A stretch of 52,499 nucleotides of DNA, taken from NCBI GenBank assembly GCA_007125075.1, contig SLDX01000057.1, positions 1-52,499 on the forward strand, written 5' to 3'. Positions 28,867 to 37,819 of this stretch are shown piece after piece. The first letter of the stretch is position 1. Each line of letters starts with the position of its first letter. The translations under genes and the position numbers were made by a program. The notes under the pieces were generated by a model. It was not told the DNA's origin, did no database searches, and saw only the letters and a program-made list of their open reading frames with translations. The stretch comes from Desulfonatronospira sp. GTDB taxonomy: Bacteria > Desulfobacterota > Desulfovibrionia > Desulfovibrionales > Desulfonatronovibrionaceae.

Positions 28867-29796
28867 ATGGGAATCTATAAAGATATGTGTGAACTTGTGG
28901 GCAGGACCCCCATGGTTTACCTGAACAGGGTCAACAGCGGTTGCGTGGCCAGGGTGGCTGCTAAGCTGGAGTTCTACAACCCCTGCTCATCTGTCAAGGA
29001 CCGTATCGGTCTGAGCATGATCGAGGCCGCAGAAAAAGAGGGGCTGCTCAACCGGGACAGCGTGATCATCGAACCCACCAGCGGCAATACCGGCATAGCC
29101 CTGGCATTTGTCTGCGCGGTCAAAGGGTACCGGCTCGTTCTGACCATGCCCGAGAGCATGAGCCAGGAACGCCGGGCACTGCTTAAGGGGTTTGGAGCGA
29201 AACTGGTGCTTACTCCGGCCAGTAAAGGAATGCGCGGAGCCATGGACAGGGCCAGGCAGATCCTTGAAGACACCCCTGGAGGATTTATGCCCCTGCAGTT
29301 CAATAATCCGGCGAATCCTGAAATTCACCGGCGGACCACGGCCATAGAAATCTGGGAGGATACCCGGGGGGCGGTGGATATCTTTGTGTCCGGTGTGGGC
29401 ACAGGAGGCACGGCAACCGGGGTGGGAAAAGTACTCAAGGAGAACAACCCTGATGTCAAAGTGGTGGCCGTGGAACCGGCCGATTCTCCTGTTTTGTCCG
29501 GAGGGCCTCCTGGCCCGCATGCCATCCAGGGCATCGGAGCTGGATTTGTGCCCGAGATACTTGATGTTCAGCTGCTTGATGAGATTATCCGGGTTACCAA
29601 CCAAGACGCCCTGGCTATGACCAGACGCCTGATCCTGGAAGAAGGCATCCTGTGCGGCATATCTTCGGGAGCCATTGCCCGGGCGGCTCTGGAAGTGGCC
29701 GCCAGGCAGGAGAACAGGGATAAGCTGGTGGTGTTTATAGTTTGTGACACAGGTGAAAGATATTTGAGCACGTCCCTTTTCCAGGATATGGAATAA
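28867..29796 (+). CDS. cysK: Cysteine synthase (O-acetylserine sulfhydrylase)
   Basis: A 309-residue PLP enzyme making cysteine from O-acetylserine and sulfide. The PLP lysine is in [19 protein letters not shown] near residue 42, the substrate loop is [11 protein letters not shown], and the phosphate-binding glycine loop is [12 protein letters not shown]. The C-terminus ends SLFQDME rather than the bare isoleucine tail many CysK use to dock CysE, so complex formation with the neighbouring serine acetyltransferase is uncertain. AGGAG lies 7 bases before the ATG. cysE follows 32 bases after the stop. Confidence 0.95.
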   Translation: MGIYKDMCELVGRTPMVYLNRVNSGCVARVAAKLEFYNPCSSVKDRIGLSMIEAAEKEGLLNRDSVIIEPTSGNTGIALAFVCAVKGYRLVLTMPESMSQERRALLKGFGAKLVLTPASKGMRGAMDRARQILEDTPGGFMPLQFNNPANPEIHRRTTAIEIWEDTRGAVDIFVSGVGTGGTATGVGKVLKENNPDVKVVAVEPADSPVLSGGPPGPHAIQGIGAGFVPEILDVQLLDEIIRVTNQDALAMTRRLILEEGILCGISSGAIARAALEVAARQENRDKLVVFIVCDTGERYLSTSLFQDME

Positions 29797-29828
29797 ACAG
29801 GGTCTGTCGTTTAATCATAAGGATGTAT

Positions 29829-30788
29829 ATGCTGCAGAGTAAGGAAAAGAACAGTTCCGGTCTTTGGGAAAAGAGCCGTCAGAAGGTTCTGGATCAGGCC
29901 ATAGCCGAGCTTTGCCATCCTGACTCCTATCAGGAGGTGTACCACCGCCCTGAACACGGCCACCCCATGCCATCAGTGCGGATATTATCCGAGATGGTCG
30001 AACTGCTCAAGACAGTACTTTTTCCGGGCTATTTTGGAGATTCCGAGATTTCCCGGGCCTCAATGCCGTATTATCTGGGCGCCAACGTGGACAAGGTCTA
30101 CCGAATGCTGGGGGAGCAGATCTGTCGTGGATACTGCTTTTTATGTCACCTGAACGAACAGCAGGAATGCGAAAACTGCGAGGACGCTTCCATGCACCTG
30201 GCCGGGACTTTCATTGCCACCCTGCCCAGGATTCGTTCCTGCCTGGCCACGGATATCAAGGCCGCCTACCAGGGTGATCCAGCGGCCAAGAGCCTGGGAG
30301 AGATCATTTTCTGTTACCCCAGCATTCTGGCTTTGACCCATTACCGCATCGCTCATGAACTGTATCATCTGAAGGTGGACCTGATCCCCAGAATTATTGC
30401 CGAGTTGTCCCATTCCAAGACCGGGATAGACATTCATCCCGGGGCCGAGATCGGCAAAAATTTCTTCATTGATCACGGCACCGGGACAGTTATCGGCGAG
30501 ACTTCCGTCATAGGGAACAATGTCCGCCTGTACCAGGGAGTTACCCTGGGAGCCAAGAGTTTTCCCCAGGACGAATCCGGAACGCTGATCAAGGAGATTC
30601 CTCGCCATCCCATAGTCGAGGACAATGTGATCATTTATTCCGGGGCCACCATCCTCGGGCGGGTGACCATTGGCCGCGATTCCGTGATAGGCGGAAATGT
30701 CTGGGTTACAGAAGACGTGTCTCCCGGGTCCAGGGTGCTGCAGAAGAAAAACAGAAGCCTGTCCTTTGTTCATGGGGAAGGCATATGA
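29829..30788 (+). CDS. cysE: Serine O-acetyltransferase, long (EpsC) type
   Basis: A 319-residue enzyme that acetylates serine to give the CysK substrate. A long helical N-terminal region with a cysteine cluster (CRGYCFLCHLNEQQECENCED near residues 100-120) precedes the serine acetyltransferase core: HRIAHELYH, GIDIHPGAEIGKNFFIDHGTGTVIGET and hexapeptide repeats GNNVRLYQGVTLGAKSF. The long form is common in deltaproteobacteria and plants-like groups. ATG 29829 is preferred over 29823 because AAGGA is better spaced. It forms a two-gene cysteine operon with cysK. The cysteine cluster could bind metal; that is inference. Confidence 0.92.
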   Translation: MLQSKEKNSSGLWEKSRQKVLDQAIAELCHPDSYQEVYHRPEHGHPMPSVRILSEMVELLKTVLFPGYFGDSEISRASMPYYLGANVDKVYRMLGEQICRGYCFLCHLNEQQECENCEDASMHLAGTFIATLPRIRSCLATDIKAAYQGDPAAKSLGEIIFCYPSILALTHYRIAHELYHLKVDLIPRIIAELSHSKTGIDIHPGAEIGKNFFIDHGTGTVIGETSVIGNNVRLYQGVTLGAKSFPQDESGTLIKEIPRHPIVEDNVIIYSGATILGRVTIGRDSVIGGNVWVTEDVSPGSRVLQKKNRSLSFVHGEGI

Positions 30789-30868
30789 ATCAAGCACACT
30801 GTTTATAATGCTGAAACCTTGAAACATATTCAATCTATTTAAGTGTCATCACAGCCAAGGAGTGTTCA

Positions 30869-31309
30869 ATGGCCAGAATAATCGCCGTAAACCTGAGTGC
30901 TAAAAAGGGCCAGAGAAAGAAAAACATTAGTCAGGGACTTCTGGTTCGTGAATACGGCCTGGAACATGACGCCCATGCCGGAGACTGGCATCGACAAGTG
31001 AGTCTGCTGGGCATGGAAAGTATTGATAAGATGCAAAGGGCCGGGTTGAAAGTCGGCCCGGGAGATTTTGCCGAAAATCTGACCACAGAAGGCATAAAAC
31101 TTTTCAATCTTTCTCTGGGAACCAGGCTCAAAATTGGAACCTCGGCTATAGGAGAAGTAACTCAGATCGGCAAAGAATGTCATACCCGCTGCGCCATATT
31201 TCATCAGGCCGGAGACTGCGTCATGCCCAGGGAAGGCATATTCATCCGGGTCATAAAGGGCGGACCGGTCATGGTCAACGATGATCTTGAGGTTTTGAGC
31301 TCTGATTAA
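30869..31309 (+). CDS. MOSC-domain protein
   Basis: A 146-residue stand-alone MOSC domain. The motif GLEHDAHAGDWHRQVSLL, the turn GDFAENLTTEGI and the conserved cysteine in GKECHTRCAIF are typical of this family, related to the C-terminus of molybdenum-cofactor sulfurase and to YiiM. Such proteins are thought to carry sulfur or bind molybdopterin. The segment MPREGIFIRVIKGGPV near the end completes the domain. It follows the cysteine genes by 80 bases and could be transcribed with them, a sensible link between cysteine supply and molybdenum enzymes, but this is inferred. Confidence 0.88.
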   Translation: MARIIAVNLSAKKGQRKKNISQGLLVREYGLEHDAHAGDWHRQVSLLGMESIDKMQRAGLKVGPGDFAENLTTEGIKLFNLSLGTRLKIGTSAIGEVTQIGKECHTRCAIFHQAGDCVMPREGIFIRVIKGGPVMVNDDLEVLSSD

Positions 31310-31362
31310 TTTCCTGGTGACTTCAAAATCAATTGTAAGGAAAAGCAGGATATCCGGGTTGC

Positions 31363-32661
31363 TCAGTGAGATTTATGATAAAAATGATCCGGCTGCCCTT
31401 CCGGCCCGATGATCTGAAGCTGCCTGCGCGGGTAAACGCTGATCAGGCGGTCCGCGTGTTCCGGTTTCTTAAGCTCTTCCATGACCCGTAAAGTCAACAT
31501 GCTCTTCCATTTGCGTCGTTCCCTGGCGTTGACCAGATAGCGGATGCTCAAATCGGTCCAGGATTCTTTCATGGAAATGAAGACCCTGGGTTCTTCAGCC
31601 ACGTTCGACTCCAGACCGGCTTTCTGCAGGATCTCGGCATAACGGTGGGCCGGTTCGGACATATGTGGTTCCAGCAGCTCCCGGGCAAGACCAGTCAGGA
31701 CCTTCATCCCGAAGGCCAGATCCGATTCATTGGCCAGAGGCACGCTGAGTTCGTCCCAGACATACGGAAAATCACGGGTCAGGTTGACCACTGTTCCGGC
31801 CAGCACCTCATTATTTGGAAAGGTTATCAGCCGGCCTGTGGGCTGCTCGGCCTGGACAAAACCTTCCCGTCCAGGTGATCCGATTTCCCAGACCGTGGTC
31901 GTCAGAAAATCGATCTGGTAGACATCGCCGAATACATCCCCCACGGCTACTCGGTCTCCCACGCGATAGTAGTCCTTAAAGGAGTTTAACAGCCAGCCGC
32001 TGAAGCTTTCGATCGGAGTCTGCAGAGCCCAGGACAGGGCCAGGCCGATCAGTCCGAGAGATCCTACAAGGGCTCGAATGTCTCCGGCCAGAATACTCAA
32101 GGAGATTCCCGCAGCAAAGATCCAGACGATGATGCCAAAAAGCGCGGCCACAGCGTTGGCTCTTTCCCAGCGTTGCAGCGTGCGTCGCAGCAAAGGGCGA
32201 ATGAGCCGGACCAGAATCCAAGCCACAGCAATGACGCCCACGACCACTAGAAACTTCGGGAGATTGTTGTACAGTCCCTGCCGGAGAGATTCCAGGGTCC
32301 GGACCGCTTCTTCTGCCGCGGCCTGTCCAAGAGGTTCCAGGTTTTCCAGGCTGTCGCCTTCGTGCTCCTGCCCTGGAATTGATTCCTGGTCTGCTGCACC
32401 GGCCGAGGCGGTGTAAAGATGCTCCTGTGCAGTTAAGTTTTCTTCGGGAGCATCGGCAATTCCCGCTTCCCATGGGCCTATCAGCAGAATGAGGAGGCTG
32501 GTGATGGCTACGGCAAGAAGGGTGGCCTTGCGGAAGTGCCGCAGCCTTCCCCTGGCGCCTGTTAACGCGCCTTTTGGGCGGCGGCGCGTTTCCGTTCGCT
32601 TCGAACTGCGCTGGCTTCGAATCGCCATGCTGCGCCTGGTGGCAGTAGGCTTCTGGTTCAT
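31363..32661 (-). CDS. MscS-family mechanosensitive channel
   Basis: A 432-residue channel protein. It has a very basic N-terminal tail (residues 1-45, many arginines), one hydrophobic helix near 47-65, a variable acidic stretch, two membrane helices around 135-190, and the pore helix/beta-domain block GSLGLIGLALSWALQTPIES with RVGDRVAVGDVFGDVYQID. Pore-helix glycines and alanines and the beta domain identify MscS. Members release solutes on hypo-osmotic shock. GGAG precedes ATG 32661. Base composition is GC-richer than the genes to its left. Confidence 0.88.
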   Translation of the reverse strand: MNQKPTATRRSMAIRSQRSSKRTETRRRPKGALTGARGRLRHFRKATLLAVAITSLLILLIGPWEAGIADAPEENLTAQEHLYTASAGAADQESIPGQEHEGDSLENLEPLGQAAAEEAVRTLESLRQGLYNNLPKFLVVVGVIAVAWILVRLIRPLLRRTLQRWERANAVAALFGIIVWIFAAGISLSILAGDIRALVGSLGLIGLALSWALQTPIESFSGWLLNSFKDYYRVGDRVAVGDVFGDVYQIDFLTTTVWEIGSPGREGFVQAEQPTGRLITFPNNEVLAGTVVNLTRDFPYVWDELSVPLANESDLAFGMKVLTGLARELLEPHMSEPAHRYAEILQKAGLESNVAEEPRVFISMKESWTDLSIRYLVNARERRKWKSMLTLRVMEELKKPEHADRLISVYPRRQLQIIGPEGQPDHFYHKSH

Positions 32662-33240
32662 TATGGCTCCAGGAAATTATGATGCAAAAAAAATCATCCA
32701 GATAAACACGAGTATCATGTATTAACTTGTAATTTTCTTTTCCTGGTCTTTAAGATATTTAATTTTAATCTATACTTAGAGCCGCAAGTCAAGGTTGATT
32801 GATATGGAATATTGTCCTTCTTTATCGCCTTTTAGAGAATGTAATCGATTGCTTGGAGGTACTTCAGGATAATGATTCTTTTGATCAGCTAAGATCGGCG
32901 CGATCAGCGCCAGCCTCGACACACCAGAAGCAGCCGCCCCCGAGAGTGATGGTTTCTTTGCTTTGGTTGGTCATATGCCAGTTCCTCCTGCTGTTCATTG
33001 CAGCTTGCCGTAATCGGCAGATGCAAGCTTAATCAGCACCTTCAGAAGTATTACTCAAGACGCAGTGCAGCCTTAAATGTTCCAAAAGTTTCTCACACGG
33101 ACAGAAGTTTGAATACTATCTAACGCCCAAAAAAATGATTCCTGGTTGTCACAGAGAAGCAGCTTACACTGTGCAGGTTGCGCCTCGTACAACACGATGA
33201 ATGTCGTTCAGCTCACAGCTGCTTGACGCGTAAGATTTTG
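32662..33240. other. Intergenic region with an msrA remnant
   Basis: Nearly 580 bases between mscS and msrB. The only coding signal is the truncated msrA start at 32885-32974. The rest (32662-32884 and 32975-33240) shows no gene I can support. Confidence 0.6.
32885..32974 (-). pseudogene. msrA: Truncated methionine sulfoxide reductase A (first 24 codons)
   Basis: From ATG 32974, with AGGAGG six to seven bases upstream, the frame reads MTNQSKETITLGGGCFWCVEA, the exact start of MsrA including its catalytic cysteine. It then diverges to GADRADLS and stops. The break falls at the inverted repeat GGCGC-GATCA-GCGCC (32897-32911). No further MsrA sequence is visible downstream. The gene lies after msrB on the same strand, the usual msrB-msrA pairing, so a deletion or insertion has removed the body of the gene. 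Confidence 0.75.
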
Positions 33241-33687
33241 TCATTTTCGGCCACTCTGGGACGCCTCTTCCGTGACTAGCGGAACCGGCTCGCCCTCAGG
33301 CACATGTTTCATCGCCACCGAGTTGATGCAGTAACGCAGTCCGGTTGGTGGCGGGCCGTCAGGAAAGACGTGGCCGAGATGGCTGTCACAGCGGGCGCAG
33401 CGTACCTCCGTGCGCACCACGCCGTAGGATCGATCTTCATATTCTGTGACCGCCTCCGGCTCTATGGGCTGTGTGAACGAGGGCCAGCCGGTGCCGGACT
33501 CGAACTTCTGGCCTGATTTGAACAAAGGATTGCCGCACGCCGCACAAACGTAGGCGCCTGGTTCCTTAGTAGTCAAAAGACACCCGCTGCCCGGGGGCTC
33601 CGTGCCATGTTGACGTAGAACGCGGTATTCCTCTGGAGTCAGACGCTTTCTCCATTCCTCTTCACTGAGATGCAATTTGCCGGTCAT
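33241..33687 (-). CDS. msrB: Peptide methionine-R-sulfoxide reductase MsrB
   Basis: A 148-residue enzyme reducing methionine-R-sulfoxide. Two zinc-binding pairs are visible, CAACG and [15 protein letters not shown], and the catalytic cysteine is in [11 protein letters not shown], so this copy uses cysteine, not selenocysteine. The frame is open to 33768, but ATG 33687 ([12 protein letters not shown]) follows AGGAG at good spacing. The partner msrA downstream is reduced to its first codons. It repairs oxidised proteins, useful in an anaerobe meeting oxygen. Confidence 0.95.
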   Translation of the reverse strand: MTGKLHLSEEEWRKRLTPEEYRVLRQHGTEPPGSGCLLTTKEPGAYVCAACGNPLFKSGQKFESGTGWPSFTQPIEPEAVTEYEDRSYGVVRTEVRCARCDSHLGHVFPDGPPPTGLRYCINSVAMKHVPEGEPVPLVTEEASQSGRK

Positions 33688-33946
33688 GATACTTTCTCCT
33701 GAAAATCTCTTATTGTTTGCGGCCAGCTTGCCGAATATAGCCAGAAAGCAAAATGTTTTCAGCTTCACGTAGAAATTTTATATGAGATCCGATGCCGCAT
33801 TCAGCAGGAATACAATCGTAACCAGCCGGTTAATCCTGGCATTGAATACATGGCCGGGCACTCAGAGGCATTTACTGCCGGGGATGAAACAGCCTCCTTA
33901 AGCACATGTCCCTTTGCTTTTTGGAGATTCAAAAGCAGATGGAAAC

Positions 33947-34420
33947 TTATGCGAGCTGCAATCCGGCCAGGGATGCCCGGACTTCGGACCGACTGATGTC
34001 CGGGATGATGCTAAGTTCAAGTGCCGTCACCCTGTCGAGTTCGACAGCATAATCTTCAACCTCGCGTATCGTATCAGGTGGACTGAAATTATACTGCTGA
34101 CGCGCAATCTCCTGGTAAGTCTGCCCGTCATCCGGTGACCACCGCAACACAAACTCCTGCGTTCGTGCGTATTGTTCTTCATTAAATTCTAAGCGAATAT
34201 GTTTGATGCTTACCGGTTCGTAAAACAGCAGGCGTATCGTTTGCTCACCGGGGGACGATGCCCGCCAGGCTGATCCTTTGTCAGGACGCAGTGCTGACTC
34301 AAACGGGTGAGCGGGATCCTCGGAGGTGAGTTCGACCTGGGCAATTCGTTCCAGGTCCAACCAATCCTGATCAGTGGGTGAAACCTCATCAACGCCCTGA
34401 GAGATTATCCTTTTACGCAT
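33947..34420 (-). CDS. Conserved hypothetical protein with possible discoidin-like fold
   Basis: A 157-residue protein starting MRKRIISQGVDEVSPTDQDWLDLERIA. The middle (EQTIRLLFYEPVSIKHIRLEF, QEFVLRWSPDDGQTYQEIARQQYNFSPP, VTALELSIIPDI) alternates beta strands in the way of F5/8-type C (discoidin) domains that bind carbohydrate or surfaces. No signal peptide is present, so it is probably cytosolic. The frame extends to 34561, but GGAGG lies 7 bases before ATG 34420. I recall similar proteins in proteobacteria without known function. It stands alone on the minus strand. Confidence 0.6.
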   Translation of the reverse strand: MRKRIISQGVDEVSPTDQDWLDLERIAQVELTSEDPAHPFESALRPDKGSAWRASSPGEQTIRLLFYEPVSIKHIRLEFNEEQYARTQEFVLRWSPDDGQTYQEIARQQYNFSPPDTIREVEDYAVELDRVTALELSIIPDISRSEVRASLAGLQLA

Positions 34421-34920
34421 TAAAGTACCTCCTCTTGCTGGCAGACTGTTTAAAAGCCGCTGCGTTTCCGGCATAGGTTTTGCTTGATTATATCTTATGC
34501 AGTATTTATCTGCGAAATTCCAACATTTATTAAAAAATAATGGTTTATCGCAGGTTTGCAATCATTTTGCTGTTGCTGCTCATGCCTGAGCCTGCATCAA
34601 CGCTCATCCAGACCATTCACTGAAATATCGGCCCGCACAGCATCTTGATTCTTCTTTACAGGATAACGACACAATGAGTTGGATTTCCTGTCAACATAAG
34701 AACCTAAAAAGAAATCGACAAAGAAATTTTTGCTCTGAAAATAATACGTGGAGATTTTTAAATATGAACAAAAATTCAGTTGAAGCGTTATCAAATGCAT
34801 CAAAAGGTATTATCGGTAAGCAGGCTGGATGATTTCAAACCGGTGGCCGCCGTCATTTGACTGGATTAAAAGATCGGAAATTATATACATAACTTAAAAA
34901 CTGAAAATGGCAGGTGAATC
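34421..34920. other. Intergenic region
   Basis: About 500 bases between divergent genes. A 68-codon minus-strand frame at 34597-34803 has no ribosome site or recognisable content and was not called. I see no strong hairpin or remnant. Confidence 0.5.
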
Positions 34921-35328
34921 ATGAATGAACATAGCAGCAAAGCCGGGTTCTGGTTCGGCCTGGCTGCTTTAATCCAATCCATATATTATATTATCACCGG
35001 ACTCTGGGCACAGGTGCATATCAGTTCTTTCATGTGGGTCACCGGTCCCAAGACCGATATCTGGCTGGTCAAAACAGTCGGAGTGTTGATCATTGTCATC
35101 GGAATCGCTTTGCTGATCGCCAGGATCAGAAAGCACTACTGCTATGAAATCATAATCCTGGCCATGGGAGCCGCTATCGGGCTGACCATAATCGATATCT
35201 ACTACGTCTCGATCGGTCGAATATCCCCAATCTATCTCCTGGATGCAGTCGCTGAAGTGGCTCTGCTGTGTATGTGGATCATAGGTCTGGTTAAAGATTA
35301 TTCCGTCCGCAGGAAGACCGGCACCTGA
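34921..35328 (+). CDS. Hypothetical four-helix membrane protein
   Basis: A 135-residue protein with four hydrophobic segments near residues 9-27, 50-69, 76-98 and 105-124 and a basic end (DYSVRRKTGT). I do not recognise the family; the size and topology resemble many small uncharacterised inner-membrane proteins. The ribosome site is moderate (CAGGTGA before ATG). There are no charged residues within helices that would suggest a transporter pore. It is a single gene between two intergenic gaps. Confidence 0.65.
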   Translation: MNEHSSKAGFWFGLAALIQSIYYIITGLWAQVHISSFMWVTGPKTDIWLVKTVGVLIIVIGIALLIARIRKHYCYEIIILAMGAAIGLTIIDIYYVSIGRISPIYLLDAVAEVALLCMWIIGLVKDYSVRRKTGT

Positions 35329-35492
35329 AATCAATCAAGAATGAGTCTGTCTCCTATCCTGTATCTTCTATCCGGACAGAACGGATTCTCGGTTCATCAT
35401 ACTGCATTGCACAGCATAATAAATATTCAGCGCCGAATCTGTTGATGGTCGGTAATGACTTTAGATTCTGACATAGCCTGTCTTCCTTCCGG

Positions 35493-35655
35493 TCAGGCAT
35501 TGGCTGCAAGAAAGTGCGCGAAGGCCTCCCGCCAATAGTGCTCTAATTCTATAGCCCGATGGGCTGAGGTATGGGCCTTGAGCACACGTTCCCTTCCTCT
35601 GATGCCGATCTCGATACGCTGCTCTACCGGCAGGTTCAGGCTGTTTGATTGCTGA
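35493..35655 (-). pseudogene. Glycosyltransferase C-terminal fragment
   Basis: On the minus strand an open stretch reads LNLPVEQRIEIGIRGRERVL, then KAHTSAHRAIELEHYWREA, and ends FLAANA and TGA at 35493. The GRERVL-x-HT-x-HR pattern matches the end of GT4-type glycosyltransferases. There is no start codon or remaining body; an in-frame TGA lies upstream near 35680. It is probably the relic of a deleted gene. Identification rests on this short motif only. Confidence 0.45.
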
Positions 35656-35785
35656 AAAGCAACTGCAAATGTTCAGGCTGTATACGGAGCAGGGATTCAG
35701 AACGCGGGATATGGTATTCCCTTGGCAGAATTAAATCAGGGTTGGCTGGAAAAAATAGCCGGGCGACGAGACCCGGCTTTGCGCG

Positions 35786-35822
35786 CAGAAAAAGCCCGCC
35801 CCGTGTGAACGGTGCGGGCTTT
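35786..35822 (-). terminator. Rho-independent terminator of RRM gene copy 2
   Basis: AAAGCCCGC (35791-35799) pairs with GCGGGCTTT (35814-35822), extended inside by CCGT/ACGG with one mismatch, loop GTGA. On the minus strand it is followed by a T run and lies 23 bases after the stop of the RRM gene. Confidence 0.88.
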
Positions 35823-35844
35823 AAAGCTCTAACCTGCAGATATT

Positions 35845-36099
35845 TTAGTATCTGGACTCTTTCTTGGGCTTGGCAATATTAACCTTGATATTGCGTCCGT
35901 CAAGTTCTTTTCCGTTCAAATTTTTCACTGCTTCGTCAGCGCCGCTTTCCATCTCCACGAAAGCAAAGCCGCGGGAACGTCCGGTTTCACGGTCTTGGAT
36001 AATATTGACTGAATTTACTTCGCCATGTTGGGAAAAAAGGTCTTTGAGAGCGGTTTCAGTCGTGGTCCATGGAAGATTGCCGACATACAAATTGGTCAT
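35845..36099 (-). CDS. RRM-domain RNA-binding protein (copy 2)
   Basis: An 84-residue single RRM, a close paralogue of the protein at 6507-6761 and of the same length. RNP2 is LYVGNL and RNP1 is RGFAFVEM; the stretch DRETGRSRGF and the C-terminal GRNIKVN-AKPK are shared. Differences cluster in the first helix (ETALKDLFSQHGEVNSVNI against EDQLRSMFAEFGEVASVKI), where RNA or partner contacts could differ. AGGAG precedes the ATG and a terminator follows, so it is a single-gene unit. The role is probably RNA chaperoning or stress response, by analogy. Confidence 0.93.
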   Translation of the reverse strand: MTNLYVGNLPWTTTETALKDLFSQHGEVNSVNIIQDRETGRSRGFAFVEMESGADEAVKNLNGKELDGRNIKVNIAKPKKESRY

Positions 36100-36299
36100 T
36101 AAAAACTCCTGAAAAATAAAAAATGATATTCATCAGCCCTGGCTGCTACATTCCAGCCGATTACTTGAAGCTGGTGATAAAAATTAATAATAACCTCAAT
36201 ATTTATAAAGTAAAGCTTTTTTAGCGGTTTTGAAAATAAAACTTCTCCACATAACTTCTGCCATGTAGATAAGGAGGTCATATTCCCTTGAGATGGCTA

Positions 36300-37124
36300 T
36301 TACTTTTTTAGTATTCCCTGTATTGTTTTCAGTATTGACTTCCACCTTTGTTTCAATATCTTAATTGCGATGAATTTTTTGCTGTATCCAGCAAAGTGAT
36401 ACACGGTACGACCATCATTATCCCGCATCAAACCGTACCGCTCCCAATCAAAATCTCCAGGAAGATTTTTCCCTAATGCAGCATTATGAGCCACGGTTTT
36501 TCCGTTATTATCCGCTATATCCCAGTCATCGAACCATTGAGGCAGGCACTTGTTTGAAGCAGCTTCATGATACACGGTTTCGCCGTATCTGGTATCCCGC
36601 ATCATGCCGTATCTTTGCCAATCGAAATTCCCGGGGATTTTACAATAATAAGCCGCAAAATGAGCCACGGTCCAGCCGTCTTCGTCCTCCAGATGCCATT
36701 CATCGAACCATTCTGGAAGACATCCACCTTCGGCTGCGGAGTGATACACTGTTCGACCTTCAATATCGCACATCAAACCGTACCGCTTCCAGTCAAAACC
36801 TTCAGGGATATTGCCGTGCTCAGCTGCCATGTGAGCTACGGTTTTGCTCTTATAATCACGCAGGTCCCATTTATTGAAGTCTTCTGGAAGATTGCCGTGC
36901 TTGGCCGCCAAATGCGCAAGGGTTAAATTTAAATTATTTGCCAGATACAGAAGTTCATCTTTTTGTTCCTCCGGCAAGGTTTTCCAAACATGTTTGTCCA
37001 GGTAACAGACAAGTCTGAGCAAAAACTGATTCTTCTTGTATTCCGGCACAGCCTCCAGATCATAATTTTCCAGAAAGAACAGTGCGTCATCAAAAGAATT
37101 GATTCTAATCCCTTTAATTTTCAT
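36300..37124 (-). CDS. Alternating ankyrin-like repeat protein
   Basis: A 274-residue protein. After about 70 helical residues, seven repeat units alternate between two types. Type A begins TVAHxAA, continues LPxDFDWxRYGLMRD and is about 30 residues. Type B begins TVYHxAA, continues CLPxWFDxW and is about 27. The TxxHxAA cores resemble the TPLHxAA of ankyrin repeats. There is no signal peptide, enzyme domain or membrane segment, and the C-terminus is basic. Such proteins usually bind other proteins. It stands alone on the minus strand with a weak ribosome site. The partner is unknown. Confidence 0.8.
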   Translation of the reverse strand: MKIKGIRINSFDDALFFLENYDLEAVPEYKKNQFLLRLVCYLDKHVWKTLPEEQKDELLYLANNLNLTLAHLAAKHGNLPEDFNKWDLRDYKSKTVAHMAAEHGNIPEGFDWKRYGLMCDIEGRTVYHSAAEGGCLPEWFDEWHLEDEDGWTVAHFAAYYCKIPGNFDWQRYGMMRDTRYGETVYHEAASNKCLPQWFDDWDIADNNGKTVAHNAALGKNLPGDFDWERYGLMRDNDGRTVYHFAGYSKKFIAIKILKQRWKSILKTIQGILKK

Positions 37125-37438
37125 ACATGCTTTGTTTCCACAAATTTCAAATGATTAAGCATCAAGGTTTCTTTCACAGACAAAAAAAATTTATAAATGC
37201 ATATAATTTTTATGTCATTATTAAATATTATTTTCCATACAGCAGAAGTCCAGTCTTATCAAAATGTTTGAGCTGACTTTTACTTACCTGCTCATTACCA
37301 TAGCCGGGATTTTCGTAATCGTTAATCCTTTGACTACAGCCTTTCCACGCAGATGCCTGCCCGGAAACTCACGCTGCCCGTAAATTCCGGATGCCGGCCA
37401 ATCGCAATGCCTGTTCGACTTCAATGGCTTAACCTTTT
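37125..37438. other. Intergenic region
   Basis: About 315 AT-rich bases between two minus-strand genes. No gene, remnant or strong hairpin is seen. It should hold the promoter of the repeat-protein gene. Confidence 0.5.
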
Positions 37439-37819
37439 CTAAGCATGCTCAATGGCCGCTCTCCAGCTTTCGGGCAGGATGTCTTCCACCTCACCCAGCT
37501 TCTTGCTTCCAAGGGCGGCCCGTGTTGTACGAAGGACGGTATCCGCCAACTCTCTTGCCTGCTCTTCGTCCAACTTAAACTGCTGCGCAATCTCTGCAAC
37601 GCAGTAATTGAAATCAACAGGCTTGGCCCTTACCTGTTGACCTCTCAGCTTCGACAGATTAAGCGGCTCCGGGAGAGCCTCGGTTATCTTGCCGGCATCC
37701 TCTTCATCCAGGCTGCTGGCCATTATGCCCAATACGGCTTTAACTGCCGCACCGGCTGTGGCTTCATCTTCTACAAAACCCAATGCTTTGACATCCTTTA
37801 CAAATTCCTGGTAGTCCAT
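37439..37819 (-). CDS. DUF2267-domain protein
   Basis: A 126-residue soluble helical protein. It begins MDYQEFVKDVKALGFVEDEAT and contains ALPEPLNLSKLRGQQ and the second half DEEQARELADTVLRTTRAALG with SKKLGEVEDILPESWRAAI, the two matching halves of the DUF2267 fold, in which LP marks the ends of repeated helices. Function is unknown; members often sit near stress genes. GGAGG lies four to five bases before the ATG. It is a single-gene unit. Confidence 0.8.
   Translation of the reverse strand: MDYQEFVKDVKALGFVEDEATAGAAVKAVLGIMASSLDEEDAGKITEALPEPLNLSKLRGQQVRAKPVDFNYCVAEIAQQFKLDEEQARELADTVLRTTRAALGSKKLGEVEDILPESWRAAIEHA

Larger units (their letters stand above)
35329..35844. other. Intergenic region with a glycosyltransferase remnant
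   Basis: About 515 bases. It holds the glycosyltransferase C-terminal fragment (35493-35655) and the terminator of the second RRM gene at 35786-35822. The rest shows nothing I can support. Confidence 0.55.
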
